A DNA stretch of 64,000 nt from assembly GCA_036346405.1 (NCBI GenBank), contig CM070551.1, positions 57,244,488 through 57,308,487 of the forward strand, written 5' to 3'. The DNA comes from Phyllostachys edulis (taxonomy: Eukaryota > Streptophyta > Magnoliopsida > Poales > Poaceae). Of the stretch, positions 22,444 to 32,752 are shown in pieces; the stretch's first letter is position 1, and the number at the start of each line of letters is the position of its first letter. The position numbers and the translations under genes were made by a program. The notes under the pieces are model-generated. The model did no database searches, was not told where the DNA came from, and saw only the letters and a list, made by a program, of their open reading frames with translations.

Positions 22444-24180
22444 TCATACTCCATGTACAGATAATTGGAATGGGCCTTCTCCTTCTTCCTGCTCTTCTTC
22501 CAACTTATGCTCAGTCTCAGGTTCCAACAGTTCTTCCTCATCTGTGACATCTTTTTCTTTTTCCTCTTCTTCTTGGGTTACCATAGCCCTCACTTGCTGA
22601 TTCATCTTGCATTCTTGTTTATGCCCTGGGTACCATTTCTCATTGCACCTGAAGCATCTGCCTTCATTTTTAGTGCCACTATTTCCATTCATGTTCTTTA
22701 TTGTATTTCCCTTCACTTCATTGCCTACTCCCTTATGAATATTGGCTGGTCGGTTGTTATACCAGTTTTGGTTGCCTTTAGCATTGTCCCTGTAAGTACT
22801 GGGCTGCATCTTCTTGAAAGGATTGGATTGTTCCAATCTCTTTGCCACCCAATAGGCATCACTAAGAGTTAATGGGTTTTGCAACTGGGAATGACTCTGA
22901 ATATACTCCCTCAATCCAGCTACAAAGCTTCTAATGTAATATTCTTCAGGTAGATGATGGTTATCTCTTCTTACTAAAGCCATTGCTTCTTCAAATTTAT
23001 CAATGTAGCTGGTTACTGATGATTGCTGTTTCACTGAGTGAAATGCTGCCACCACATCATAGACTGACTGTTCTAAGAATCTCTTTTCTATTGCCATACA
23101 GAACTGGTGCCATGACAGATGGTTGAGATTGATACCTGACCCAGCCCACCATGTTTCTGCCCTTTCTACCAAATACAATGTTGCTATTTCCACTCTCTGG
23201 TGCAATGGTACCCTTGCTATCTCGAAGTACTGGTTAGCCTTCTTGATCCAAGAATCAACGTTACTTCCATTGAACTTTGGGAAGTTGAGTTTGGGACCTC
23301 TGGCGAAGGACCTATGATGGTAACTTTCTTGGTTTCCCCTACTTCCCATGTATCCACTGTTTTCTTCCATTTCCATGTGAGCATATTCATGAAATGTAGG
23401 AGAGCTCGTGACCCTAACAGCCCAAGAGGGAATGCCTGCTGTTGCGGTTATAGGACATTGTATATTACCAAACTGCATCCTGAGTCCATGACTGCTGGGT
23501 TCAAAAGGATGGGGTAATAATGGGGGAACTTGTGTACTCATCAGTACAGGGAATAATTGAGAAGTACCCAAACCTCCAGTGCTTCGATTCTCTGTGAATC
23601 TTGCAGTACCCAAGGCTGCACTACTCTGTACCTGACTTGCTGAAACTCCTTCCATATGCATTGATAGTCCATTGGGTCTCACTATACTAGCAGGAGATGA
23701 TGTAACTATTGGAGATGAAAATTGGTTTTCATAATTACCTCTATAATAGGAGAACCGATCTGATAGATCCCTTGTCTCGGTGTTCTTCTGAGTCGCTTGA
23801 AGCACCATGGCGTTAATAGCTAGGGTTAACTTCTCCATCTGCTGGTTGTGTAGTTCCATCTGCTGGTTGTGTTCTTCTTGTCCTTTTCGAATCAATTCCA
23901 CCCCCTTTCTGACCTCTTCCAGCTCAACCTTAGTAGCATAAGGCTGGCTTCCTCCTTCCACCACATCATCCTTCCCATGCTTGGCCATAACAATCCACCC
24001 AATCTTATCAGGGATTTTACCAAGGAAACAAAGAATTCCCTCAACCTGATGCTGATTTGGATCTCCTTCCCACAACACCCTCAGATCTGTTTTGGAGTAG
24101 CTTAAGCTCCAGATTTTCCAGGGACAAGTTTCCCAACCCTTGCTCTTACTATCTGACGACAGATCTGAAGCCAAGATCAC
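22444..24180 (-). CDS. Gag protein of the nested Ty3 element
   Basis: 579 codons including the TGA stop at 22446-22444. The frame opens at an ATG at 24180, but the ATG starting MAKHGKDD (about 23985) is the more likely start, as it leads into the conserved part. Residues in the first third form a Gln-rich helix (EEHNQQMELHNQQME). The retrotransposon gag core with WW..G lies around 23330-22950, and a CCHC-type knuckle (CFRCNEKWYPGHKQEC) near 22670-22620 would bind RNA. An acidic stretch precedes the stop. The pol frame continues directly after this single TGA. Confidence 0.9.
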   Translation of the reverse strand: MILASDLSSDSKSKGWETCPWKIWSLSYSKTDLRVLWEGDPNQHQVEGILCFLGKIPDKIGWIVMAKHGKDDVVEGGSQPYATKVELEEVRKGVELIRKGQEEHNQQMELHNQQMEKLTLAINAMVLQATQKNTETRDLSDRFSYYRGNYENQFSSPIVTSSPASIVRPNGLSMHMEGVSASQVQSSAALGTARFTENRSTGGLGTSQLFPVLMSTQVPPLLPHPFEPSSHGLRMQFGNIQCPITATAGIPSWAVRVTSSPTFHEYAHMEMEENSGYMGSRGNQESYHHRSFARGPKLNFPKFNGSNVDSWIKKANQYFEIARVPLHQRVEIATLYLVERAETWWAGSGINLNHLSWHQFCMAIEKRFLEQSVYDVVAAFHSVKQQSSVTSYIDKFEEAMALVRRDNHHLPEEYYIRSFVAGLREYIQSHSQLQNPLTLSDAYWVAKRLEQSNPFKKMQPSTYRDNAKGNQNWYNNRPANIHKGVGNEVKGNTIKNMNGNSGTKNEGRCFRCNEKWYPGHKQECKMNQQVRAMVTQEEEEKEKDVTDEEELLEPETEHKLEEEQEEGEGPFQLSVHGV

Positions 24181-24181
24181 T

Positions 24182-24193
24182 GCTCTGATACCA
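24182..24193 (-). promoter_or_regulatory. Primer binding site (initiator Met tRNA)
   Basis: The minus strand reads TGGTATCAGAGC, three bases inside the 5' LTR that starts at 24197. Confidence 0.92.
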
Positions 24194-24196
24194 CTT

Positions 24197-24650
24197 TGTC
24201 AGGTCCTAATGAGATAAATCTCTGAATCTGGCAACATTCAATCTCACGAACAAACTTCAGAGATCAAATCAGATGGGAAAAAGAAGAGGAAAGTGGATGA
24301 GGGAGAGAAGAACAATAGATGAGGCGGCTAGGGTTCCATTTCAGTAATAATGTCCAGAATGCCTCTCATTACAAGCCTTCGATGGCTTTAAATACTCCTC
24401 AGCTTAAACAGAATTAACTGATTGTTCTTAGTCTGAAATTACAAGATAAGCTACAGTACTTAGCACAATAGCTGCCACAGCGATTGCTGCTATGCACTTC
24501 CACCGTTTGATCATCATAAAGCACCATCCAACGTCATCCGACATCTCTTCTTCTGAGAACGCTTTGTTTAGTTGAACTCTGCAGCTTCTTCTTCATTTGC
24601 ACAGACTTCACTTGTGTTCAGTTCTTCCACTCCTGACTCCAGTCCTGACA
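24197..24650 (-). repeat. 5' LTR of the nested Ty3 element
   Basis: 454 bp; minus strand TGTCAGGACTGG...GACCTGACA. Confidence 0.93.
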
Positions 24651-24655
24651 CACCG

Positions 24656-24990
24656 CCGTCGCCGCCGGCTCGCTCCACTCGGGAGATGGGTTGTCCAACG
24701 GCGATGGGCCCGCGACGCCGGCGGAGAGGAGCCGGGAGGTGATGGCGGAGACGGTGGATAAGAAGTGGAGGGTCAATCCCGAGCCCGAGTCTGCTAGGCC
24801 GCTTCGTCGGAGCGCGCGGCAAGCGAAGGCGGCGGCGCTGGCGGCTGAGATGGGCTCCCTGCCTCATGGCCTCGACCTTCTCTGCCTCCACAATCTCCGG
24901 TCTCCTCCCCAAACCTTAGCTCTCCCTAGACCGCGCCGCCACGGCCGAACCACCGTATTGAGTTACCGATCTGGCCGTTCTTCGCTATGA
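24656..24990 (+). pseudogene. GC-rich coding-like fragment in the Helitron, unidentified
   Basis: The frame from 24691 gives a 99-codon ORF whose first 60 residues (MSNGDGPATPAERSREVMAE then a basic, Ala/Arg-rich part) look protein-like, with strong GC bias at codon ends, as in grass first exons. I do not recognise a family. Before the Ty3 insertion it was continuous with the GC-rich segment ending at 18636. It could be the start of a captured gene or simply GC-rich UTR. Confidence 0.3.
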
Positions 24991-25149
24991 GGGTTTACCG
25001 AACCGGGAACTTCCACCGACGAAATTCTTGCCCAAGAAGATATCTCGCTTTCGTTGTTGTAAGCTATTTATATGCAGATTGGTGAAATGAGAGGTAACTT
25101 GTGGTGTTGTTTGGGTGACCAGAAACCGAGGAAGCCACTGAAGTCGGAT

Positions 25150-25253
25150 GAGAAGGCCCCTATTCACGAGAAGGTGGTGCACTGGAGGACCCACCACAGC
25201 GAGAGGAGAATAAGGACAACAAAGATGCCACTACAAATGAGGAAGAAGAGAAG
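25150..25253 (+). pseudogene. Captured exon piece, HABP4/PAI-RBP1 type RNA-binding protein
   Basis: The frame reads an acidic linker (QREENKDNKDATTNEEEEK) ending exactly at a GT donor (25254). This type of linker precedes the MTLEEYEK helix in plant hyaluronan/mRNA-binding (SERBP1-like, RGG) proteins, and that helix is found at 26320. Upstream the frame is closed by a stop near 25145, so this is only part of the exon. Confidence 0.55.
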
Positions 25254-26316
25254 GTATACTTCCGCTTGTTGCACTGCTCTCTGAATAATGTTTTTGAGAA
25301 GTTTGTATGGTTAAAGTTACATTCTTAAGGCAAAATTATATGCATCTATAGTCCTATTCTCAGCTTTGCAACAGGTGTTGATTGTTACGTGTTTTGTTTG
25401 CTACTTTTGTCTCAAAGGCATAAAAGTTGTCATTTTGGTGTTTACTTAGCTTGCTCCGTGCCTCCACTGACCCCGGTTTGTATTTCAACTTGAATGTGTA
25501 TGTTTGTTTTTTACATAGTAATTAGAAGTCAGTATTCTTTGTGCTTCTTTATTCACATAAGGTATTATGTAGTGCATGTCTTATTTTTGGGAATGGCTAA
25601 TTTTGAATTTAAAGGAAACTTTGTGTTCTTATTGTCTTGTGTGAGCGGTGGGATTCGTAATGTTTACATTGGAATATTCGATGAGTGCAATGATAAGTGC
25701 ATGCACATCAATTGATTTATTTTGGATTCACATTCACAGCAGACCACAAAGTTGCCATCGCTTCATGACTTGCATTTGGTATGTATTAATGAATCGACTA
25801 AAAAGTGAGGATAACAGTTTTGCAGTAGACTTTGTGGCATGTCTCCCTTTCGATAACATATTATATCTATTTTAGGAGGAAGCACTGATTTTTGAACCTT
25901 GCTTTTGATATTCACGGATACTCTTGAATTTGTCTTACAAACCTACTGAGATAATTAGTTGTAATTCTAATAGCCTAGCAATTTGGACATGACATGTAGT
26001 ACAAGACTCAAGTTGAAATTTATGGTTATTGTGATTATTATTATTTCTTCCATTTACATTCTCGATGGCCATAGTTACTTTTCTAGAGCCAAATCTTAAA
26101 CCGAGTGATTATTATACATGTACTAATTTTTGGCGGGGCGTACATAAACTTTTCTCGGATTACTTGTTTTATTATTGTATCTATTTCTATTGCCATCATT
26201 TTTTCAGAGATGATGTCATCGTCTTCTACGACCATACCAATTTATTGAATGAAAGAAGAATATATGATGTATCTATATCTGTTGTAATCATATAAATCAA
26301 ATATTTGATGATCTAG

Positions 26317-26475
26317 GGGATGACTCTTGAGGAGTTTGAGAAATTAAGGGAGGAGAAGCGGAAAGCACTTCTTGCTTTGAAGACGGAAGAGAGGAAGGTT
26401 GAAGTTGATAAGGATCTGCAGTTTATGCAACCACTTTTGACCAAGAAAGGAAATGATGATGTTTTCATCAAACTG
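26317..26475 (+). pseudogene. Captured exon, HABP4/PAI-RBP1 domain
   Basis: Bounded by AG at 26315-26316 and GT at 26476. It encodes MTLEEFEKLREEKRKALLAL, then KTEERKVEVDKDLQFMQ and KKGNDDVFIKL, which I recognise as the conserved core of plant RGG-repeat nuclear RNA-binding proteins of the SERBP1/HABP4 family. These bind RNA and ribosomes. The downstream exons (RGG and serine-rich parts) are not found. The intron between this and the previous piece is about 1.06 kb. Confidence 0.75.
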
Positions 26476-27279
26476 GTATTTTTGCCATTTATGCCTTGTT
26501 ATCCTTCCATGCTCTCATAACTTACCAGAGATGTGTAATTGATACTTTTTTATCATAGTATAGCATGATTTATCAACACATTGATCTCACTTAGACAGCC
26601 TCTCATATTGTTAGAATGTGTGTACATCGATGCGATATGGTCTGAACTCTCAACTACATATTATTTACAAGTTGTACTGTAGTTGTATGGTGTCTCTTAA
26701 CAAATTTGTTTATCTTGGATCCACCCTTGATCCAAAAGAAACATGCATCACCCTTCCCAATGACCACACCATTTCACATATGTAACAAAGTAAATATTGG
26801 AAATTATGGTTATACATTCTCTAAAAAACATATGTAGTTACACATGATACTGTCATGGTTCATTTGCTAATGTGTTTTGAGATCACTTGATCCAAATTGT
26901 TCTACATCGCCACCAATTGTTCTATCACCTAAGTTCTTTCCAATTTCTCATTTTTGGAGCAGAGAGTACCGATCGAATGTCGCTAATAAATCAGAGTTGA
27001 GATATCGGGTTTGCTAGAGGTGTTGTTCTTTGGGCGAGCCAACGACATTGCCTTGTGAAGTGAGAACCATCGAGATCACACCATGGTTGGACAAGGTGAT
27101 AACAATCACAAAGCCGTGATTGCTTGTTGCTAGGTTCGATAATCAGTTCCATCCATTGCATCTCTATAAGTCGGGACACATTATTGAGCCCATTTCAATT
27201 GAAGTAGGTTAGCCAAAATATCCGGATAAGACTATCGATCATATAGCACTCCTACTCCAAAGAAAACTCCAAAGGCGAT

Positions 27280-27535
27280 CGCGAAGGTGACCTCGGTGCC
27301 AAAGCTGTTCTATGGAAACAATGGAGGTGGAGCTGCTGCTTCTTCTTTGAATTACATGGTGAATAAGCATAGAACCACACAACTTTGGATTCCCATCAAA
27401 GCAAGAATTTGGAAATGTATCAAATTGGCCTCCAGTTGGAATTGGTCCTCAAACTTTGGATTTGCACTATTTCTCAGATTCAGTACGTCGCATGGACGAC
27501 AAATTAAAAGCTAAATTAGAAAACGTATTACTCCC
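27280..27535 (+). pseudogene. Coding-like fragment in the Helitron, family not recognised
   Basis: Two overlapping plus frames look like protein: one (from 27287) reads SVPKLFYGNNGGGAAASSL, the next (about 27371-27535) reads on as NFGFPSKQEFGNVSNWPPVG and TLDLHYFSDSVRRMDDKLKA. The switch between them near 27390 suggests a frameshift. Composition is that of a real protein and the position among captured fragments suggests a third captured gene. I cannot name it. Confidence 0.4.
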
Positions 27536-28654
27536 GGTGTCAAAAAATGTAGCCCTCTTTATTTTGTTTCATGGTTTCACTGCTATATTTTGACAATAGT
27601 TTTTTTGTAATAATACAGTAGCAAAAATTATATAAGATTAAATTATTTTCCAACGCAAATTTAATGATATATTTTTATGTGTCTAATCCATAGGTTTTCT
27701 TTTACTTCATCCTTGTTTTCTCTTGCAAGTCATACATTTCCTTCCTTTGGTGGTGATGTTAGCTCCAAACCGAGGTACATAATTTTAGAGAAAATTAGCT
27801 CAGTGACACTTAAAAAATATAAATTGGAGTGAAAAACAAATACAATGTGAGACGGATAGGTAAGCCTTGGAGCCACTTGTTAATCACACGCCATTGTTAT
27901 TTTGCAACTTCCATGATCTTTGTAGTTTGAATAATAAATTTGCTCAATTTTATGTTGTCTTGCTTAGCTCTTGATAATTTGTGTTTCTTTCGAGGTAATT
28001 TTTTTAGTGGCTGAATGCTTGTTTTGTTGGATCAGGTGTTAGCCCGGGGTTGTTTTCGTACCATTGATGTGCATCCGAGCAGAGCCATGGTGAGAATTAC
28101 TTATTCACATTGAAATGATGCGAAAGTGCTATAATTGTTTGTTTACTTGAGTGTGTACTCGGAGTTTATCACAAAATTTCATGAGAATGCAGGATTTTAA
28201 CTAATCATGGCGATGAGCATTCAAATTTTGAACTATTGGACCCATGAGTGGTTTGCACTCTCCAAAGAGTCGATGAGTCGAGTAGCATATATGTTCTTCT
28301 CGAGGCGATAGGATATATGGGCCATGTGATTGTCATGCGGCTTTGCTGCAGAGTGCAAACAAGCCTCAACAAGCCCAAGGGCTTAGTGTCCTTTTTTGGA
28401 AAAAACGAAATCGCATTTAAAATAAAAATGTAGCTGAAATGGCAAAACATGATTAAGGGTGTTTTTTGGCAAAAGTCTAGGGTATTCTAGAATGAACATG
28501 ATAAAGTTTTCAAAGAGTTAGTTTGTCCATCAGTATTCCATTATGCAAATGATCTTTGTTAGTGCCCATTTTCGCATCATTTAGTGGTAACATGGTATGC
28601 ATTTTTGTGCACTAAGGCACTCGATGTAGTGATGTGTATGGTATAACCCAATAT

Positions 28655-29046
28655 TTTCGTTGTGAGAATGAGGATGGCGACCTATGGGATCCAACATCCA
28701 TTCTACCACCGGACTGATGGCCTTCTATGGCAATACAAAGCCACTCGATGAGTCATGGCATGTAATGGGTCTTGGGTATAATCCCAGCATCAGTCCTGAG
28801 ATGATCCGTGGTGCTGCAGCGATGCACTTTAACGGGAACATGAAACCGTGGCTTGATATTACTTTGAACCAGTACAAGGCCATGTGGACCAAGTATGTTG
28901 ACACTGAAATGGAACTCCTGACACTATGTAACTTTGGGTCTCTGAAGGAATTCAAGAAATGCTCCAAGAATAATGAAACTAGCAATATGCTTGTTATTTT
29001 AGCTGGGCAAAAGGGCTTACACGAGTATTATCTCTTTTTCCTGTAG
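28655..29046 (+). pseudogene. Captured 3' exon of a GT8 galacturonosyltransferase (GAUT)
   Basis: It encodes the conserved C-terminal part of the GAUT family of Golgi pectin-synthesis enzymes: LMAFYGNTKPLDESWHVMGL, GYNPSISPE, IRGAA, HFNGNMKPWLDI and LWTKYVD-like WTKYVDTEMELL..CNFG. HFNGNMKPW is a family hallmark of the GT8 fold. A one-base loss near 28710 breaks the frame between the upstream LPP and LMAFYG. The family normally ends soon after CNFG; here the frame runs on to 29046. The catalytic N-terminal part is absent, so it is not functional. Confidence 0.85.
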
Positions 29047-29606
29047 TGTAGTTGCTCCTCTGCAGCAATTTCATACCTTTGTACTGGGCAACAATGTTCT
29101 GTAGATTTTGTAGTTTGTTGCTGATAGTATTTATTTTGTTAGATAAGATGTATTGGATCATTGTGGCATATAGAATGAGATAATCTGTTGGAAGGAAATT
29201 TTAGATGAGCATTCATGTACTATCTATAACAAACATATCTCCAATTGTATTTATTAAAAAGAAGATAATTTACTGGCTCCAGGTTGACATTTTATTTCGT
29301 CAATGTTTCTTGGTTATTTTTAGTATGACGTTAAATGTGAATCGCATAGATGGGTGCCAACTTTATCAACAATCCCTTCTAAAGTCCTGTGTGGAAAATT
29401 GGAAACGCTGCTCCTACCTAGATTTTTCACTTGTTATCTAGAATCCCAGGTATGCTAACAGGCTTCTTCATATATGATAATGAATGGACATCTAATTTTG
29501 ATATCATTGTAAGCATTTAGTGTGAATGCTTGCTTTTCCTCCACAAATAACATATTGGCAATGCAAAACAATTGTTGAGGATTTTCTTGTCCTCTCGCTA
29601 GGATCT

Positions 29607-29745
29607 TGATGAGGCAGTCGCATACATAAACTTTTCTTCACCATCCATCATACATAAACTTTTCTTCACCATCCATCTGGCATTGTATCCCTTGGCAAAT
29701 TCCGCCCTCGTCATTGTATCCCTCGGCAAATTCCGCCCTCGTGAA
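29607..29745. repeat. Two short tandem duplications near the Helitron 3' end
   Basis: A 28 bp unit (catacataaacttttcttc...) occurs twice at about 29621-29677, followed by a unit of about 31 bp (cattgtatccctcggcaaat...) twice at about 29682-29743. Confidence 0.7.
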
Positions 29746-30022
29746 ACCATCACGTTGGATGTGGCACTCCATATAGCAACACATGCTGATGTGACACTCC
29801 ACCCCTTGCTCATATTTCTCTATTTCTCTTCTATTCTTAAACACATTGAGTTTTTCTTTTTTTAGCTCAGCAACTGAATTTGTTCTTTTACAGGTGGATA
29901 ATTTATTATTTATGTAAGTTTAGAGTTCCGTTGCAACGCACGGGCACCCTACTAGTATAAAACAAAGTATGACCCTACAACAATGCGGTGCATTGCAACA
30001 AATGGGCACAACCTTCTCATAG

Positions 30023-30857
30023 GTAAGTCTTGTAATACTCTGCTTAATGTTTCTTTCGAAAGAAATATGCTACTGAGCTCTACCAAAAAGCAGAACAGCA
30101 TAACACTTTTTTTCTTATGTTTATCCTCGATAATTGTACTGATCCTCTAAAGTCTGGCATCAATTAACTGGACCTGAGCAAAACTTGATGGGCCAATCTC
30201 GGGCTTTGCCAGCGTCAGGCCTAGTTTGAATCGGGCTGCCTCTTCTAGGTCAACACATTTTCACATTGCAAAGGAAAAAAGAACAATGAATCCGGCCGAG
30301 CCCAATAGATCTATGGATCTGCAACTTGATGTGCCCAGCCCTAAACCGGACCATCCGCCCCTCCTTTTCCAGTTTTTTTGCTGAAAAGAGAGTTGTTCTG
30401 TTCGAATGTATGGCTCATTTGCGTGACCAAACCTCGGACTGTGGCTAGTATTTTGATTTCGAAAACGTGCTCTCTCTTTTTGTCTGGTCGGACCAATTGT
30501 TCGAATTACACCCAGGGCCCAACTTTCACAATTTCATAAGTCCAATTTTGCAATAATTTTCAATACTATGACTAAACCCCCTAGATTTGTAAAATCATGA
30601 ACCATAGTCATCTTTAAGCACACAAAGCTCTCGCATGGGTTAAATTTGTTGGCTGCTGTGTTATGCCGGTATGATTGCGTATCAGTAAGGACAATTCCTT
30701 TTGGGTTTACTTACCTAATGCCCCCTTTGTAACACAAGAATTTTATAGGAAACAGTTTAATTCCCGTTGGAATTCGAAAAATTTCTCGCGTTCCAAATGG
30801 AGCATAAACATTTCCTTCAAGATACCAAGGACTTTACTGATGTCTTCATTCCTCCAG
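30023..30857 (+). other. WAK-A intron before the kinase exon
   Basis: 835 bp, GTAAGT donor and CTCCAG acceptor, phase 1. No coding or repeat structure recognised. Confidence 0.6.
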
Positions 30858-32008
30858 GTATTTGTGCTTGCATTTTCACTGTTCTTACCGCCCTTCTCGG
30901 TACACAAGTGATCATTCACAGACGGAGTGTCAAAAGACAGGTTCTCATGAGAAAAAGGGATGAGTATTTTCAACAGCATGGAGGCCAACTATTATCGGAT
31001 ATGATGAAAATAGAGCGTGACCTTGCATTTACCTTGTACAAAAGAGAAGACATTGAGGCAGCAACCAATAACTTCGACAAGAACGAAATCATTGGGGAAG
31101 GAGGGCAAGGGACTGTTTACAAGGGGATTATGGACAACACTCTTGTTGCAATAAAAAGATGCAAAGTAGTCGACGAAAGCAGAAGAATGGAATTTGGGCA
31201 AGAACTGCTAATTCTCTGTCGCGTCTACCATAATAATATAGTCAAGCTTCTTGGCTGCTGCTTGTTGTTTGAGGTCCCTATTCTGGTTTATGAATTTGTG
31301 CCAAATAAAACGCTACACGATCTGCTGCACGGCCAAGATAGGATGTGTTCCGTAACACTTGCTGCTCGTTTGAGGATAGCTGCTGAATTTGCTGAAGCAC
31401 TTGCACACCTGCATTCACTGATCCACCCTATCCTTCATGGCGACGTGAAGTCCGCCAACATTCTTCTAGGTGACAATTTGGTCGCAAAGATGGCTGATTT
31501 TGGTTGCTCAATAATCGCACGAATGGACGAAGAAGCTCTTGTCGCAAAAGGCACAATTGGATATTTGGATCCTGAGTATCTGCAATCGTGTAATCTCACG
31601 GACAAGAGTGATGTTTACAGCTTCGGTGTTGTTCTTTTGGAGCTTTTAACTGGTAAGATGCCGCGGTGCCTAACGTCAGCGTTTCAAGAGGCTATGAAGG
31701 ATGGCACACTTGATAAGCTCGTGGATAGAGAAATTGTTGATGAAGATGACATGGAGGTGATCCATCAAGTTGCTGAGTTAGCAAGCCAGTGCTTAGTTAT
31801 GCCAGGTGACAGGAGACCGGCGATGAGGCATGTCGCGCAGGAGCTTCGGTGATTAGCAGGCCTAGTGCGGCAACGTCCCGAAGCGGTCGACGGTCTCACG
31901 AGTTTCTCTGAACTGGCCAGAAGCTCGACGGCCGATACCCCAGGCTACACCGAGGGCAAAACCACAGAATATTATAGTCTTGAGAAGAAAGCCACGCTAA
32001 GCATATAA
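30858..32008 (+). pseudogene. WAK-A transmembrane and kinase exon
   Basis: It opens with a membrane segment (GICACIFTVLTALLGTQVII) followed by basic residues, then a Ser/Thr kinase: G-loop GEGGQGTV, ATP lysine in VAIKRCK, catalytic loop HGDVKSANI, DFG, and GYLDPEY. The usual HRD arginine is Gly, so it is of non-RD type. The C-lobe is shorter than in typical WAKs after GKMPRC. TGA at 31850-31852 ends the frame after QELR, but the same frame continues for 51 further WAK-tail-like codons to TAA at 32006-32008. A single point mutation could explain the stop. There is no ATG before it. Confidence 0.88.
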
Positions 32009-32752
32009 TTTGCGAGAAGAAGAAAATAGCTACCGTAGATATTATCATCGGCCTTTTCAAGATCAAACTATAGTATTTAAAGTTGTGTACTTCTCTATGT
32101 TCCTCAGGAAGATCGAGTGGTCATCCGTTGGTCCTACTACAATGTTGTGGTAAATTTTCCTCGCAAAACAAAAACAATTGTGGTAAATTGTTTAATGTTC
32201 ACATAATGTGATAATATGCACCTCCTATTTCACCATTTGGAAGTAATTTTAGCTCATTTATCATGCAAAACATTGCTTAAGGATGTTGTAGGTTGAAATT
32301 GGGCTGTTTCCAATATTTTATCAAGCTGAGAAGGCTTTCTGCGAAGCTGGCATTTTAAGCCTCTTGCCAACCCGAACAAGGGCATTGTGACGTTGTTCGT
32401 TTGAGAGAGACTTAGGGTTAGAGGACAGGTTAGTTCAACCAAACACATCCATTAGAGAGTGAAATTTGGAGGGTTTGGAGCATCCCCTCTTCTGTTGGCT
32501 CTCATCTCTTGCATTTGCTTCATCTCTGTAGTGGATTGCTCGTCTCACCACCGCCTGTTGTTGCAATGTGTTTGGTTGAACTATTAAGAGATGGAGATAC
32601 AACTTCAATCCTCGTTGGAATTCACAACATCTTTTATCGGTAGAAAAGTATTTCAATACTTTTAAAAAGGTGATAACCACAATTTTATGCAAACTGAGAG
32701 TTTGATAAGCAACCACGCACTACTTCACGTCTTCACTACTAGACGTAAAGCT
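32009..32752. other. WAK-A 3' flank
   Basis: AT-rich; WAK-A 3' untranslated sequence is likely in the first 200 bp. No gene or clear repeat seen in the rest. Confidence 0.4.

Larger units (their letters stand above)
18637..24650 (-). mobile_element. Ty3/gypsy retrotransposon nested in the Helitron
   Basis: Complete 6014 bp element, minus orientation. Target duplication CACCG (18632-18636 and 24651-24655). LTRs start TGTCAGG and end CTGACA on both strands. A primer binding site, a polypurine tract, gag and a long open pol are all in order. It is the best preserved element in the window: only one in-frame stop between gag and pol and one frame slip near the pol end separate it from a full polyprotein. 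Confidence 0.95.
18137..29955 (+). mobile_element. Helitron carrying host gene fragments, inserted in the WAK-A EGF exon
   Basis: The 5' end reads TCTTAACTACTATAATTT after an A. The 3' end has a CCGT..ACGG hairpin in ccgttgcaacgcacgggc, then CTAG, and the host resumes with T. TC start, CTAG end, 3' hairpin and insertion between A and T are Helitron hallmarks, and this 3' hairpin resembles grass Helitron ends. On both sides the WAK EGF exon continues in a readable way (CTDCPY on the left, KTKYDPTTMRC on the right), so the ends are well fixed, with 2 bp of uncertainty. Without the nested Ty3 the body is about 5.8 kb. No Rep/helicase gene is present, so it is non-autonomous. Confidence 0.8.
10181..32008 (+). 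pseudogene. WAK-A: wall-associated receptor kinase pseudogene
   Basis: WAKs are plasma-membrane kinases that bind pectin outside the cell and signal inside. The pieces, compared with the intact paralog at 45208-53050, are: exon 1 at 10181-10599 and 16115-16610 (signal peptide; GUB_WAK pectin-binding cysteines, CGNLTFDYPFGIGSGCF); EGF_CA exon at 18052-18136 and 29956-30022 (DIDEC); transmembrane plus kinase exon at 30858-32008. Lesions seen: a one-base loss near 10430, a one-base gain near 16463, loss of the exon equivalent to WAK-B exon 2, a Ty3 insertion in exon 1, a Helitron in the EGF exon, and TGA at 31850-31852 with readable kinase tail after it. Splice sites remain usable (donors 16611 and 30023; acceptors before 18052 and 30858), all phase 1. 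The pieces cannot make one receptor. Confidence 0.9.
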
